Assembly (NCBI GenBank): GCA_031291275.1
Contig: JARLJJ010000435.1
Coordinates: 1 to 64,000 of the forward strand
DNA: 64,000 bases
Direction of reading: 5' to 3'
DNA from: Formivibrio sp.
Lineage (GTDB): Bacteria; Pseudomonadota; Gammaproteobacteria; Burkholderiales; Chitinibacteraceae
The position numbers and the translations under genes are program-made. Below, piece by piece: positions 32,475 to 41,981 of this stretch (positions are counted from its first letter, which is position 1; the number at the start of each line of letters is the position of its first letter). Below the pieces are notes generated by a model. It was not told where the DNA came from and did no database searches. It worked only from the letters and a program-made list of their open reading frames with translations.

Positions 32475-33176
32475 ATGAAGCCATTTACCTTTCCCATTCT
32501 AGGCACACTGACAGCGGTTCTTTTCTGCGCCGCCCCGGTGCTTGCAGCTCAAAAACAGAGCATGGCGGCAATCCAAGAAACGGCGCGCAATTGGCTTGAT
32601 CAATCGCTAGCCAATTCACCCGGTATTGCCTCATATGACATTGGCACACTGGATAACAGACTGCACTTGGATGCCTGCCGCAATATGGAGGTTTCATTGC
32701 CCCCAGGTTATCGCCTGCTAGGTAAAACCATGTTGCACATAAAATGTATTGCCGGTGCGGGTTGGTCAATTTCGCTACCAGTGCAGGTATCTATCACTGT
32801 GACTTATTTCGTTGCCGCTCGTCCTTTGGCCGCAAATCAGGAAATTCGTGACGGCGACATGGCGCCACAGCAAGGTGATTTAGCCAACCTACCCGGCTCG
32901 GTGATTCTTGATCCCGTTCAGGCCTTGGGTCGCACGTTAAACTCGTCCATTGCAGCAGGGAACCCGCTACGCCAGGAAATGCTGCGTAGCCCGGTCGTTA
33001 TCCAACAGCATCAAAAGGTACGGGTAGTATTCCGTGAAAATGGCGTTGAAGTCATCAACGAAGGCACGGCACTTTCAAATGCACAAGAAGGTCAGCCCGT
33101 ACGCGTCAAAGTAAGTAACGGACAGACTGTTCAGGGAATCGCACGCGCCAATGGCATGGTCGATGTTGGAGATTAG
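32475..33176 (+). CDS. flgA: Flagellar P-ring assembly chaperone FlgA
   Basis: Periplasmic protein needed for flagellar P-ring formation. The 233-residue precursor has a signal peptide (about residues 1-24, ending APVLAAQ). A conserved LHLDACRNMEVSLPPGYRLLG core and a C-terminal SAF-like domain (AARPLAANQEIRDGDM to the NGQTVQGIARANGMVDV end) follow. The start used gives a proper signal peptide; an upstream in-frame start would overlap the TATAAT hexamer. No other flagellar gene is in the window. Confidence 0.92.
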   Translation: MKPFTFPILGTLTAVLFCAAPVLAAQKQSMAAIQETARNWLDQSLANSPGIASYDIGTLDNRLHLDACRNMEVSLPPGYRLLGKTMLHIKCIAGAGWSISLPVQVSITVTYFVAARPLAANQEIRDGDMAPQQGDLANLPGSVILDPVQALGRTLNSSIAAGNPLRQEMLRSPVVIQQHQKVRVVFRENGVEVINEGTALSNAQEGQPVRVKVSNGQTVQGIARANGMVDVGD

Positions 33177-33279
33177 CCGCCACAACCTTCATAAGATGGT
33201 CGTAGACAATTCATTTCACCGGATACATCTGTGCGCGGATAGCGTAAAATTGCGCGTTTTTTCCAACACTTAGCCTGCC

Positions 33280-34872
33280 ATGACAGATTTAGCCCGCGAG
33301 GTCGGCCGTCGCCGCACTTTCGCCATCATTTCTCACCCGGATGCCGGTAAAACCACGCTGACCGAAAAGCTCTTGTTATTCTCCGGCGCAATCCTGCTTG
33401 CCGGTGCAGTCAAAGCAAAAAGAGGCGGAAAATCAGCCACGTCCGATTGGATGGAAATCGAAAAGCAACGTGGCATTTCAGTGGCCTCGTCGGTCATGCA
33501 GTTCGATTACCGCGATCACGTGGTGAACCTGCTCGATACCCCGGGCCACCAGGATTTCTCGGAAGACACCTACCGCGTGCTGACCGCCGTCGATTCGGCC
33601 TTGATGGTGATCGATGCCGCCAAGGGCGTGGAAGAACAGACGATCAAACTACTGAACGTCTGCCGTCTGCGCGATACGCCGATCATCACCTTCATGAACA
33701 AATATGATCGCGAAGTACGCGACAGCCTGGAATTGCTGGATGAGGTCGAATCCGTGCTAAAGATCCGTTGCGCCCCGGTTACGTGGCCAATCGGCATGGG
33801 CAAAACCTTCCGTGGCGTGTACCACATCCTGAAAGACGAAGTGCTGCTGTTCAATCCAGGCAAGGATCGCGTGAGCGATGTGGCCGAAGTCATCAAGGGC
33901 CTCGACAACCCGCGCTTGGATGAACTATTCCCGCTAGAAATCGGCCAGACCCGCATGGAACTGGAACTGGTTCAAGGAGCAAGTCACCCGTTTGTGCTGG
34001 AAGAATTTCTCGCCGGCGAGCTGACGCCTGTGTTCTTTGGCTCGGCAATCAACAATTTCGGCGTGCGCGAGATTCTGAACGCACTCGTGGATTGGGCTCC
34101 CGCACCGGACGAGCGCGATGCCACCAGCCGCATGGTCGCGCCAACAGAAGAGAAGTTTTCAGCCTTCGTATTCAAGATCCAGGCCAACATGGACCCGAAG
34201 CACCGCGACCGCATCGCCTTTATGCGCGTGTGTTCGGGTGAGTTTTCGCGCGGCATGAAACTCAAGCATCTGCGCCTGGGGCGTGAAATCGCGGCAAACT
34301 CCGTCGTCACCTTTATGGCGCAAGGGCGCGAGCAGGTCGAGGAAGCCTATGCCGGTGACATCATTGGCTTGCCCAATCACGGCAATATTCAGATCGGCGA
34401 TTCTTTCTCTGAGGGCGAAGTGCTCGCTTTTACGGGTATTCCTTACTTTGCGCCGGAAATGTTCCGCATCGTGCGCATCAGGAATCCGCTCAGGGTCAAG
34501 CAACTGCAGAAAGGTCTGCAACAGTTGGGCGAAGAAGGTGCAGTACAAGTATTCAAACCACTCAATGGTGCAGACCTGATTCTGGGTGCCGTTGGCGTGT
34601 TGCAGTTTGAAGTGGTCGCCAGCCGGCTCGCCAATGAATACGGCGTGGAGGCAATTTTTGAATCGACCACCATTTACACCGCGCGCTGGGTTACCTGCGA
34701 CGACGCAAAAATGTTGGCTGAGTTTGAAAAGCAGCTAGTCAATAATTTGGGCCGGGATGCTGCCGACAGCTTGGCCTACCTTGCTACCAGCCGTGTCAAT
34801 CTGCAACTCACGCAGGAACGTTGGCCAAAGATTGTTTTCCACGAAACAAGAGAGCACGCGGTAACGCTGTAA
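33280..34872 (+). CDS. prfC: Peptide chain release factor 3
   Basis: GTPase that recycles RF1/RF2 after termination of translation. The 530-residue protein has G1 [14 protein letters not shown], the [12 protein letters not shown] switch region, G3 DTPGHQDF, G4 NKYDRE and the EF-G-like domains II and III ([12 protein letters not shown] type: [15 protein letters not shown]). A TAAAAT hexamer about 30 bases upstream may be its -10. It follows flgA after 103 bp. Confidence 0.97.
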   Translation: MTDLAREVGRRRTFAIISHPDAGKTTLTEKLLLFSGAILLAGAVKAKRGGKSATSDWMEIEKQRGISVASSVMQFDYRDHVVNLLDTPGHQDFSEDTYRVLTAVDSALMVIDAAKGVEEQTIKLLNVCRLRDTPIITFMNKYDREVRDSLELLDEVESVLKIRCAPVTWPIGMGKTFRGVYHILKDEVLLFNPGKDRVSDVAEVIKGLDNPRLDELFPLEIGQTRMELELVQGASHPFVLEEFLAGELTPVFFGSAINNFGVREILNALVDWAPAPDERDATSRMVAPTEEKFSAFVFKIQANMDPKHRDRIAFMRVCSGEFSRGMKLKHLRLGREIAANSVVTFMAQGREQVEEAYAGDIIGLPNHGNIQIGDSFSEGEVLAFTGIPYFAPEMFRIVRIRNPLRVKQLQKGLQQLGEEGAVQVFKPLNGADLILGAVGVLQFEVVASRLANEYGVEAIFESTTIYTARWVTCDDAKMLAEFEKQLVNNLGRDAADSLAYLATSRVNLQLTQERWPKIVFHETREHAVTL

Positions 34873-34897
34873 CCATTTCCATATTGTGGATCGCCAA

Positions 34898-34938
34898 CAA
34901 CGCCCAGCGAATTTCGTTGGGCGTTGCTGCATAAGCAG
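34898..34938 (+). terminator. Hairpin after prfC
   Basis: CAACGCCCA (34898-34906) and TGGGCGTTG (34918-34926) form a 9-bp stem, followed by a small CTGC-ATAA-GCAG hairpin instead of a T-tract. Termination activity is uncertain. Confidence 0.4.
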
Positions 34939-35067
34939 TAAAAAATCCACGCTTCCCGTTCCAAAATGAACCACAAACCAGCCGGAAGAGATAGACTTGT
35001 CGGCAAACGCACATGTCCAGCAACAAGGGCAGCGCACCAGATGATCACTGCACAGAGGAGCTTAGCC

Positions 35068-35757
35068 ATGTCTCAATTGAGCAACGAAGAACTCGACCAA
35101 TTGGATCACTATCTGATGTCCGATGCGACACCAGAGGAAACCATGGACTTGGAAATGTTGGACGGTTTTCTGGTGGCCCTTGCCATCGGACCGGATGACA
35201 CACCAATCGAGCAATGGATGCCGGAAATCTTTGGCGGGCACTTGCCAGACAATTTCGATCCCGCCATTCGCGATCTGATCGTGCGCCAATCCGACTATGT
35301 TGCCACCAATTTCGCGGCGCCTGCTCGGGAAAAACAAACTGAAGATGAACCGCTTTATTTTCCTCTCGTTCTGCAAGAAGATACCGGCGATGACAAGTGG
35401 ATGGATACGCTTGGGCAGTATTGGTCAGGCGGTTTTCGTGCCGGCCTGATGTTGCGAGAGGAAGAATGGATGGATGCCATGGACGTGGACGAAGAGATGT
35501 CCGATCTTGTTTGTGACATCATGACCCTGGAACTGGGTCGCCACCCTGAACGCACCAGTGAAGTCCTCAATCGTCGCGAACGCGAAGAGCGCGTGGACGA
35601 ACTGCCCTGGCTAGTGGAAGGTGTTCTGTATCGCTGGCTGGAACGCAAATTTGGGCATGTAGAAACCGTGGTCAACGATGGGCCCAAAGTTGGCCGTAAT
35701 GACCCCTGCCCGTGCGGTAGTGGAAAAAAATACAAGAAGTGCTGCGGCGCAGATTAA
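35068..35757 (+). CDS. YecA/UPF0149 family protein with SEC-C motif
   Basis: A 229-residue protein. The N-terminal UPF0149/YgfB-like helical domain (about residues 5-190, with [14 protein letters not shown] and [13 protein letters not shown]) is followed by a C-terminal zinc-binding SEC-C motif [13 protein letters not shown] (Cys214, Cys216, Cys225, Cys226). YecA-type proteins have been linked to ribosome or nascent-chain contact, but the role is not settled. GAGGAG is seven bases before the ATG. The upstream gap holds the prfC hairpin. Confidence 0.85.
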   Translation: MSQLSNEELDQLDHYLMSDATPEETMDLEMLDGFLVALAIGPDDTPIEQWMPEIFGGHLPDNFDPAIRDLIVRQSDYVATNFAAPAREKQTEDEPLYFPLVLQEDTGDDKWMDTLGQYWSGGFRAGLMLREEEWMDAMDVDEEMSDLVCDIMTLELGRHPERTSEVLNRREREERVDELPWLVEGVLYRWLERKFGHVETVVNDGPKVGRNDPCPCGSGKKYKKCCGAD

Positions 35758-35774
35758 TCTTATCTTCTTCCCCC

Positions 35775-35804
35775 ACAGCCAATCCTAACGATTGGCTGTT
35801 TTTT
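35775..35804 (+). terminator. Intrinsic terminator after the YecA-like gene
   Basis: ACAGCCAAT, a 7-nt loop, ATTGGCTGT, then TTTTTG, starting 18 bp after the stop codon. Confidence 0.8.
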
Positions 35805-35814
35805 GTTGCGAACC

Positions 35815-36306
35815 ATGAAACGTTTTTTTCTCTTTGACTGGGGCGATACGCTGATGCGTGACGACCTCACCCAAACCGGCCCGATGTGGCAATGGCCGCG
35901 TGTATCCGCCCTGCCCGGTGCATGGGACGTACTACAATGGTCACAGGCTCATGGAGAGGTCGGCATAGCCACAGGCGCGGCGGTATCCAATGAAGAAGAT
36001 ATCCGCTCAGCTTTGGCTCGGGTCGATCTTGCCCAATTCATCGATGTCATATTCTGCAAAAACAACCTGGGCTTCTCCAAGACCGACCCGCGCTTCTGGC
36101 AAAGCATCATCGCCAGACTGAATCTGCCTCCTCAACAAATCATCATGATTGGCGACAGTTTCGAATCCGATGTCGTCGCAGCGCAGGCTGCCGGCATTCA
36201 CGCCGTCTGGTTCAATTGGCGCGACCTGCCGGCCCAACCCTGCCCAACGATCAAGACTTTGCAAGAATTGCCACGGCTGATCGAGCCTGATTTGCTAGAA
36301 TCTTGA
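35815..36306 (+). CDS. HAD-family hydrolase
   Basis: Small (163-residue) HAD-like hydrolase with the motif I FDWGDTL (nucleophile Asp, acid Asp, with Trp between them), motif II-like GIATGAAVSNE and motif IV MIGDSFESDVVAAQAAG. It lacks an obvious cap domain, so it probably acts on a larger or phosphoprotein-like substrate, or a small phosphate ester; the substrate is unknown. The start gives MKRFFLFDWGD. It sits between the YecA-like gene and the DUF1015 gene on the same strand. Confidence 0.75.
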   Translation: MKRFFLFDWGDTLMRDDLTQTGPMWQWPRVSALPGAWDVLQWSQAHGEVGIATGAAVSNEEDIRSALARVDLAQFIDVIFCKNNLGFSKTDPRFWQSIIARLNLPPQQIIMIGDSFESDVVAAQAAGIHAVWFNWRDLPAQPCPTIKTLQELPRLIEPDLLES

Positions 36307-36339
36307 TCTTTGCGACTTTACTGACCCACCGGAGCCTCC

Positions 36340-37692
36340 ATGCCGACTCTCAACGAACAATTCGCCAGTCGCCTTGCGCGTCTGGGCATCCATATTCCCG
36401 AAGCGCTACTGCCCAAGACCGGCGTCGATCTGGCCAAGTGGTCGGTTGTCGCCTGTGATCAGTACACCTCCGATCACGCCTACTGGAACAAGGTAGACAG
36501 CCTCGTCGGCACAGCGCCGTCAACACTGTGCATCACCCTGCCCGAAATTTTCCTGGAGCAACCCGGCATTGACGACCGTATCGGCGCGATCCACAGCAAG
36601 ATGGCCGAATATCTGGCGCAAGGCATCCTGGAAAACCCCGGCGAAGCCATCACCTACATCAAGCGCACCACGGCGCATTCTGGCACCCGCGAAGGCCTGT
36701 TGTTCGCGATGGACCTGGAACGCTACAGCTATGCACGCGATTCCAAGAGCCTGATCCGCGCCACTGAAGGCACCATCGTCGACCGTATCCCGCCGCGCTT
36801 GGCCGTGCGCCGCGCAGCGCCCTTGGAACTACCGCACATCATGATCCTGATCGCTGATCCGGCGCGCGAGTTGATCGAAGGGCTGGCGGGCAAGGTAGCC
36901 GACTTCGAACCCGCTTACGACGTGGAACTGATGCAGCATGGCGGTCATCTGCAAGGCTGGCGCATCAACAAACCCGAACAGGTGGAAAGCATCATTGCCG
37001 GTCTGGAAAAACTGCTTGATGCCACCATCGCTGCACAAAACAGCCAGGAACCGCTGTTCTTTGCCATGGGCGACGGCAACCACAGTCTAGCCACCGCCAA
37101 GGCACGTTGGGAAGAAACCAAGACCGAGCTCGCTGCGGCCGGTCAATCGCAGGAAGAAATCCTCGCCCATCCAGCACGTTATGCGCTGGCAGAAATCGTC
37201 AACATCCACAGCCCGGGCCTGATGTTCGAGCCAATCCACCGCGTGGTATTCACCCGGAATGTACCCGCCCTCGCCGCTGCACTGAAAACCAGCAGCGAAG
37301 TTGCCGCCATCACCCCGATCACAGAGGCCGACCTGCAAGCACTGCTCGCAGGCTCCGATGGCCAGGACAAAGCCGGCTTCTTCGACGGTCAGCAATACTT
37401 TGCCATCGCCTACAAACCTGAAGTGAAGAAACTGCCCCCGGCACTGGTCGACGAACTCTATGCGCGCCACAAGGAATCCGAAGCCAGCGCGCGCGTGGAT
37501 TTCATTCACGGCTGGGAAGACAACAAGAAGCTGGCTCTTGAGGGCGCCGGCTGCTTCTTCCTGCCGGTCATCGCTCGCGAGGCACTGATCGGCTGGGTTC
37601 AGGAAAACGGTCCGCTGCCACGCAAATCGTTCAGCATGGGCGATGCCGAAGAAAAACGTTACTACATGGAAGCACGGCGAATCACGCGGTAA
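36340..37692 (+). CDS. DUF1015 family protein
   Basis: A 450-residue soluble protein of the DUF1015 family. Visible conserved pieces are KWSVVACDQYTSDHAYW near residue 35, FAMGDGNHSLATAKARWE (the family's hallmark GDGNHS) near residue 245, and the FIHGWEDN and FFLPVIARE segments near the C-terminus. Some DUF1015 relatives have been compared to ParB/SerK-like nucleotide-handling folds, but the function here is unknown. GGAG lies shortly before the ATG. A strong terminator follows. Confidence 0.82.
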   Translation: MPTLNEQFASRLARLGIHIPEALLPKTGVDLAKWSVVACDQYTSDHAYWNKVDSLVGTAPSTLCITLPEIFLEQPGIDDRIGAIHSKMAEYLAQGILENPGEAITYIKRTTAHSGTREGLLFAMDLERYSYARDSKSLIRATEGTIVDRIPPRLAVRRAAPLELPHIMILIADPARELIEGLAGKVADFEPAYDVELMQHGGHLQGWRINKPEQVESIIAGLEKLLDATIAAQNSQEPLFFAMGDGNHSLATAKARWEETKTELAAAGQSQEEILAHPARYALAEIVNIHSPGLMFEPIHRVVFTRNVPALAAALKTSSEVAAITPITEADLQALLAGSDGQDKAGFFDGQQYFAIAYKPEVKKLPPALVDELYARHKESEASARVDFIHGWEDNKKLALEGAGCFFLPVIAREALIGWVQENGPLPRKSFSMGDAEEKRYYMEARRITR

Positions 37693-37716
37693 GTCAAGAC
37701 AAGACTGATTCGCCAC

Positions 37717-37746
37717 AACGCCAACCCGGACAGGTTGGCGTTTTTA
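37717..37746 (+). terminator. Intrinsic terminator after the DUF1015 gene
   Basis: AACGCCAACC (37717-37726), loop CGGACA, GGTTGGCGTT (37733-37742), then TTTA. Perfect 10-bp stem. Confidence 0.85.
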
Positions 37747-37756
37747 TTAGAGCCTA

Positions 37757-37792
37757 TAAAAAAACGCCAGCCCTTGAGGACTGGCGTTTTTG
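37757..37792 (-). terminator. Intrinsic terminator after pnp, bidirectional
   Basis: AAAAACGCCAG (37760-37770), 10-nt loop, CTGGCGTTTTT (37781-37791). On the minus strand the stem is followed by a T-run, so it ends the pnp transcript. The plus orientation also carries Ts. Confidence 0.85.
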
Positions 37793-37811
37793 TTTACTGC
37801 TTGCCGGTGGC

Positions 37812-39977
37812 TTATTCAGCCGCCGGAGCTTCCGGGGCAACTTCCGGAGCCGGAGCAGCATCAGCAGCAACGGGCGGATTTTCTTCGTTGATTACGGCCT
37901 TGATGGAGAGACGAACGCGACCGCGTTCATCCTGCTCCAGCGCCTTCACGCGAACGATCTGGCCTTCTTTCAGGTAATCGCTCACGTTCTTGACGCGTTC
38001 GTTAGCAATTTGGCTGATATGCACCAGGCCATCCTTGCCAGCCATGATCGAAACGATTGCGCCGACGTTGTTGTCAAGAATCTTGACCACGGGGCCTTCG
38101 TAGATCTTGCCGATTTCCACTTCTGCCGTGATTTCGGAAATCTTCTTGCGCGCAGCTTCGGCACCTTCGGAAGAAACGGAAGCGATAGTGATCGTGCCGT
38201 CTTCCTGGATGTCGATGGTGGTACCAGTTTCTTCGGTAATCGCACGGATCACAGCGCCACCCTTGCCGATCACGTCACGGATTTTTTCCGCATTGATCTT
38301 CATGGTGTAAAGACGCGGAGCATGCGCGCTGACTTCTTCACGAGCAGTACCCATCGATTCTTTCATGATACCGAGGATATGGACACGGCCCTCCTTAGCC
38401 TGATCCAGCGCCACTTTCATGATTTCCTTGGTGATGCCGTTGATCTTGATGTCCATCTGCAGTGCAGTCACACCATTTTCTGTACCGGCCACCTTGAAAT
38501 CCATGTCACCTAGGTGATCTTCATCGCCCAGAATGTCGGTCAGCACGGCAAAGCGGTTGCCATCCTTGATCAGGCCCATGGCGATACCTGCCACGTGGTT
38601 CTTCATCGGCACACCGGCATCCATCAGGGCCAGACAGCCGCCACATACGGACGCCATCGAGCTGGAACCATTGGATTCGGTGATTTCAGAAACCACGCGC
38701 ATGGAATAGCTGAAGTCTTCACGCGCCGGCAGCATGGCGATCAGCGCACGTTTGGCCAGACGACCATGACCGATTTCACGGCGCTTCGGGGTACCTACGC
38801 GGCCGGTTTCACCGGTGGAGTACGGCGGGAAGTTGTAATGCAACATGAAATGGTCGGTAAATTCGCCGGCCAGTGCATCGATGCGTTGTTCGTCGCGGCT
38901 AGTGCCGAGCGTAGCAACAACCAATGCTTGGGTTTCGCCACGGGTAAACAGAGCGGAACCGTGGGTACGCGGCAGCACGCCGGTACGGATAGTGATCGGA
39001 CGCACCGTGCGGGTATCACGACCATCAATACGCGGTTCACCGGCCAGAATCTGGCCACGCACAATCGCGGCTTCCAGATCATGGAAGATGCCCTTGATTT
39101 CATTGGCAGCCAAGGTGCCGGTTTCTTCAGAAATCAGCGCAGCTTTCACGGTGGCCCACACGTCATTAACCGCGTGTGTGCGTAGCTGTTTCTGGTGAAT
39201 CTTGTAGGCAGCATCCAGGCCGGCGGCGGCGATTTCGCGGACTTGCGCAATCAGCGTCTCGTTTTTCTGCGGTTCGGTCCAGTCAAACAACTCAGGATTG
39301 ACTTCATCAGCCAACTCATTGATTGCATTGATCGCAGCTTGCATGTGGTCGTGGCCAAATACCACGGCGCCCAGCATCACGGCTTCGGTCAGCTCATCGG
39401 CTTCCGATTCAACCATCAACACGGCTTGCGAGGTACCGGCAACCACCAGATCCAGACGCGAGCGAGTCAGTTCTTCTGCGGTCGGGCAGAGTACATACTC
39501 ACCATCCACAAAGCCCACACGGGCGGCACCAATCGGACCATCGAACGGCAGACCAGAAATTGCCAGCGCAGCAGAAGCACCGAGAATGGCAGGAATATCG
39601 GAATCAATTTCCGGATCAACCGACAACACGGTCGCAATGATCTGGATGTCGTTATAAAAGCCTTCCGGGAACAGTGGACGGATCGGGCGATCAATCAGAC
39701 GGGAGGTGAGAATTTCTTTTTCGGAAGGACGGCCTTCGCGCTTGAAGAAGCCACCGGGAATCTTGCCGGCAGCGTAGGTACGTTCTTGATAATCCACGGT
39801 CAGCGGGAAGAAATCCTGGCCGGGTTTGACATTTTTTGCAGCAACTACGGTAACGAGCACGACGGTGTCGTCCATGCTGACCATCACAGCGCCACCAGCC
39901 TGACGGGCGATTTCGCCAGTTTCCAGGGTCACGGTGTGCTTGCCATACGGGAAGGTTTTTACGATTCTATTGAACAC
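37812..39977 (-). CDS. pnp: Polyribonucleotide nucleotidyltransferase (PNPase)
   Basis: Phosphorolytic 3'-to-5' exoribonuclease of mRNA decay. The 721-residue product has two RNase PH cores ([28 protein letters not shown]; later [14 protein letters not shown] and [15 protein letters not shown]). A KH domain ([15 protein letters not shown]) and an S1 domain ([19 protein letters not shown]) follow, then a Pro/Ala/Glu-rich tail. I place the start at a GTG ([12 protein letters not shown]) with AAAAGGA upstream. The frame is open 62 codons further, but that region is a structured leader. Downstream of rpsO as in many bacteria. Confidence 0.96.
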   Translation of the reverse strand: MFNRIVKTFPYGKHTVTLETGEIARQAGGAVMVSMDDTVVLVTVVAAKNVKPGQDFFPLTVDYQERTYAAGKIPGGFFKREGRPSEKEILTSRLIDRPIRPLFPEGFYNDIQIIATVLSVDPEIDSDIPAILGASAALAISGLPFDGPIGAARVGFVDGEYVLCPTAEELTRSRLDLVVAGTSQAVLMVESEADELTEAVMLGAVVFGHDHMQAAINAINELADEVNPELFDWTEPQKNETLIAQVREIAAAGLDAAYKIHQKQLRTHAVNDVWATVKAALISEETGTLAANEIKGIFHDLEAAIVRGQILAGEPRIDGRDTRTVRPITIRTGVLPRTHGSALFTRGETQALVVATLGTSRDEQRIDALAGEFTDHFMLHYNFPPYSTGETGRVGTPKRREIGHGRLAKRALIAMLPAREDFSYSMRVVSEITESNGSSSMASVCGGCLALMDAGVPMKNHVAGIAMGLIKDGNRFAVLTDILGDEDHLGDMDFKVAGTENGVTALQMDIKINGITKEIMKVALDQAKEGRVHILGIMKESMGTAREEVSAHAPRLYTMKINAEKIRDVIGKGGAVIRAITEETGTTIDIQEDGTITIASVSSEGAEAARKKISEITAEVEIGKIYEGPVVKILDNNVGAIVSIMAGKDGLVHISQIANERVKNVSDYLKEGQIVRVKALEQDERGRVRLSIKAVINEENPPVAADAAPAPEVAPEAPAAE

Positions 39978-40165
39978 TATTCTATCCTTTTCATCATTTG
40001 CCCCCAGCCCGGGGCGCGATTGCATTCCGCTGCGATCTGGCCGGTGGGAGCATTTCTCCCGATCGCCGGTTCCGGCACACCACTTACTTCTCCTTGCCGC
40101 CGGAACCGCTGTTTGGGCAGAGAAACTGCGTTTTTTAAACCAGTTTCCGAGGAGAAGGTACAAAC
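39978..40165 (-). promoter_or_regulatory. Structured leader of pnp
   Basis: 188-nt leader with several dyads: CGGTTCCGGC (40067-40076) pairs with GCCGGAACCG (40099-40108), and GAAACTG (40122-40128) pairs with CAGTTTC (40141-40147). In E. coli the pnp leader forms a duplex cut by RNase III for autoregulation. A similar role here is inferred. Confidence 0.5.
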
Positions 40166-40197
40166 AAAAAGGTCGCAGCCTTGGCTGCGACCTTTTT
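40166..40197 (-). terminator. Intrinsic terminator between rpsO and pnp
   Basis: AAAAAGGTCGCAGCC-TT-GGCTGCGACCTTTTT: 15-bp arms with a 2-nt centre, with Ts on either strand. On the minus strand it starts 8 bp after the rpsO stop and could end or attenuate the rpsO transcript before pnp. Confidence 0.8.
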
Positions 40198-40204
40198 GCC
40201 GGTA

Positions 40205-40474
40205 TTACTTACGCAGACCGAGTTTCGCGATCAACTCGCGATAACCTTCCGGATTGGTGCGCTTGAAATAATCCAGCAGACGACGACGACGGCTCACCAT
40301 CTTCAACAGACCACGACGGGAGTGGTGATCCTTCTTGTGTTCTTTGAAGTGAGGGGTCAGATCGTTAATCCGAGCGGTCAACAGAGCCACTTGGACTTCC
40401 GGGCTACCCGTATCGCCTTCAGCGCGTTGGAATTGCTTGAGCAGGTCAGCCTTTTGGGTGACGGTTACAGTCAT
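40205..40474 (-). CDS. rpsO: 30S ribosomal protein S15
   Basis: Primary 16S rRNA-binding protein of the small subunit, 89 residues, normal length. [15 protein letters not shown] and the strongly conserved [12 protein letters not shown] are present, ending in a basic LGLRK. A plausible ribosome site lies upstream of ATG. It lies between truB and pnp on the minus strand, a conserved order; a terminator separates it from pnp. Confidence 0.98.
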   Translation of the reverse strand: MTVTVTQKADLLKQFQRAEGDTGSPEVQVALLTARINDLTPHFKEHKKDHHSRRGLLKMVSRRRRLLDYFKRTNPEGYRELIAKLGLRK

Positions 40475-40573
40475 GGTATTACTCCAATCAATTAAGTGGG
40501 CTTGTGCCCGACAAGCAAAAGGGAGAACACCCCCTGATGCTCCATTAACTCACCGCCTTGCGCATGATTACAA

Positions 40574-41473
40574 TCAGCATAAACCGGAGAGCAGGCGTTT
40601 GGGCCGCAGCAAACTTTCAGCCACATCACCCAAACCAATGAACCGCGCATTATCCTTGCTTTCTCCCGGCGCGTAAAGACGATATTCACCCTCCAGCGCC
40701 AAGCAGTCAACCGTCATGCCGTGGCGCATCCGCGCAAAGTCTGCATCGGCCAGATCGATTCTGGGTAAATCCTGCAACAACACATCCGGCGGCATCAGTA
40801 TGGCATCTCGCTCGGACAGCTCCATGGCTTCGAAATCTGCCAGAGTAATCGCATCTTCAATTCTAAATCCCGCAGTGCGCGTTCGACGCAGGCCAGTAAG
40901 ATAAGCGCCACACCCCAACGCTTTACCGATGTCATCAGCCAGCACCCGGATATAGGTCCCCTTGGAACAACGCACATCGAGGATCAGGCTATCATCAGCA
41001 AAGTCAATCAGATCAAGCGCATAGATTTCAATTTGCCTGGCAGTACGCTCGATTTCCACACCTTCGCGAGCATACTCATACAATGCCTTGCCTTTGAACT
41101 TGAGTGCTGAATACATCGGCGGCATCTGGGTAATCACGCCCATGAATTTCTCAAGCATCAGGCGCAACTGCACTTCGTCACAGATTACTTCACCCGATTT
41201 GCTTATTTCACCCTCACCATCCAGCGTAGTAGAGGTCTCGCCCAACTTGATCGTGGCGCGGTAAGCTTTGTCGGCATCCAGCATGCGCTGGGCAAATTTG
41301 GTCGCCTCGCCAAAACAGAGCGGCAACAGGCCGGTGGCATAGGGATCGAGCACCCCGGTATGACCACCCTTTTCGGCCGACAACAACCAGCGCGCCTTTT
41401 GCAATGCGCCATTGCTGGAAAATCCAAATGGCTTATCCAACAGCAATACGCCATCAACCTTGCGCTTGGCCAT
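40574..41473 (-). CDS. truB: tRNA pseudouridine(55) synthase
   Basis: Makes pseudouridine 55 in the T-arm of tRNAs. The 299-residue protein has DKPFGFSSN, the catalytic Asp in GVLDPYATGLLPL, a KAYRATIKLG strand and a C-terminal PUA-like segment. The start codon shares one base with the stop of rbfA, indicating coupled translation. Confidence 0.96.
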   Translation of the reverse strand: MAKRKVDGVLLLDKPFGFSSNGALQKARWLLSAEKGGHTGVLDPYATGLLPLCFGEATKFAQRMLDADKAYRATIKLGETSTTLDGEGEISKSGEVICDEVQLRLMLEKFMGVITQMPPMYSALKFKGKALYEYAREGVEIERTARQIEIYALDLIDFADDSLILDVRCSKGTYIRVLADDIGKALGCGAYLTGLRRTRTAGFRIEDAITLADFEAMELSERDAILMPPDVLLQDLPRIDLADADFARMRHGMTVDCLALEGEYRLYAPGESKDNARFIGLGDVAESLLRPKRLLSGLC

Positions 41474-41847
41474 CAGTCATCAACATCCGGTGCTTTAGGC
41501 AGGCTGCTTGCTTTTTCAATCAAATTGGACAACTTGACGCCATTTTCAACGGAATAATCGTATTCAAAGTGCAGCTCTGGCATTTTGTAGAGCGAAATAC
41601 CGCGCGACAATCTGCTGCGCAGAAAACCCTTGGCATGTTCGAGTACTGCGGCAATTTCTTTTGCTCCGTCTGCATCGCCAAGAAAGGTATAAAAAACTTT
41701 AGCGTGAGAGTAATCGCGGGTAACGTCCACATCAGTAATGGTGACAAGCTTGGCATTGGAATGGTCCAATTCGCCGCGAATCAGCTCTGCAATATCGCGC
41801 TGGATTTGCTGCGCCACACGATCAGCGCGGGTGAAATTTTTGGGCAT
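41473..41847 (-). CDS. rbfA: 30S ribosome-binding factor A
   Basis: Ribosome maturation factor of 124 residues with a single KH-like domain (ADRVAQQIQRDIAELI, DVDVTRDYSHAKVFYTFLG, MPELHFEYDYSVENG). It acts on 16S rRNA 5'-end processing in cold-shock and normal growth. It overlaps truB by one base and is separated from infB by a strong palindrome. Confidence 0.96.
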   Translation of the reverse strand: MPKNFTRADRVAQQIQRDIAELIRGELDHSNAKLVTITDVDVTRDYSHAKVFYTFLGDADGAKEIAAVLEHAKGFLRSRLSRGISLYKMPELHFEYDYSVENGVKLSNLIEKASSLPKAPDVDD

Positions 41848-41909
41848 GGTATATCAGGCATCCAAGTATCAGGAGTAAGGTGAACTCCGTCACGATCAAT
41901 CAAAAACGG

Positions 41910-41939
41910 AAAAGGCGCAAGGCATGCCTTGCGCCTTTT
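41910..41939 (-). terminator. Perfect 30-bp palindrome between infB and rbfA
   Basis: AAAAGGCGCAAGGCA joined directly to its complement, with a short T/A run at each end; identical on both strands. It lies 43 bp after the infB stop and 63 bp before rbfA. It would form a terminator or attenuator hairpin in the infB transcript. Confidence 0.75.
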
Positions 41940-41981
41940 GAAACGGGGGAAAGCGAACACCTCACGCTTTCCCTTCGCACA

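Noticed and set aside
39978-40163. N-terminal extension of pnp by 62 codons
   Set aside because: The extension is Arg/Ser/Cys-rich, unlike any PNPase N-terminus, and covers leader dyads; the GTG with AAAAGGA gives the family start.
38514-40244. Open frames on the plus strand opposite pnp (223 and 349 codons)
   Set aside because: Antisense shadows of PNPase and its leader.
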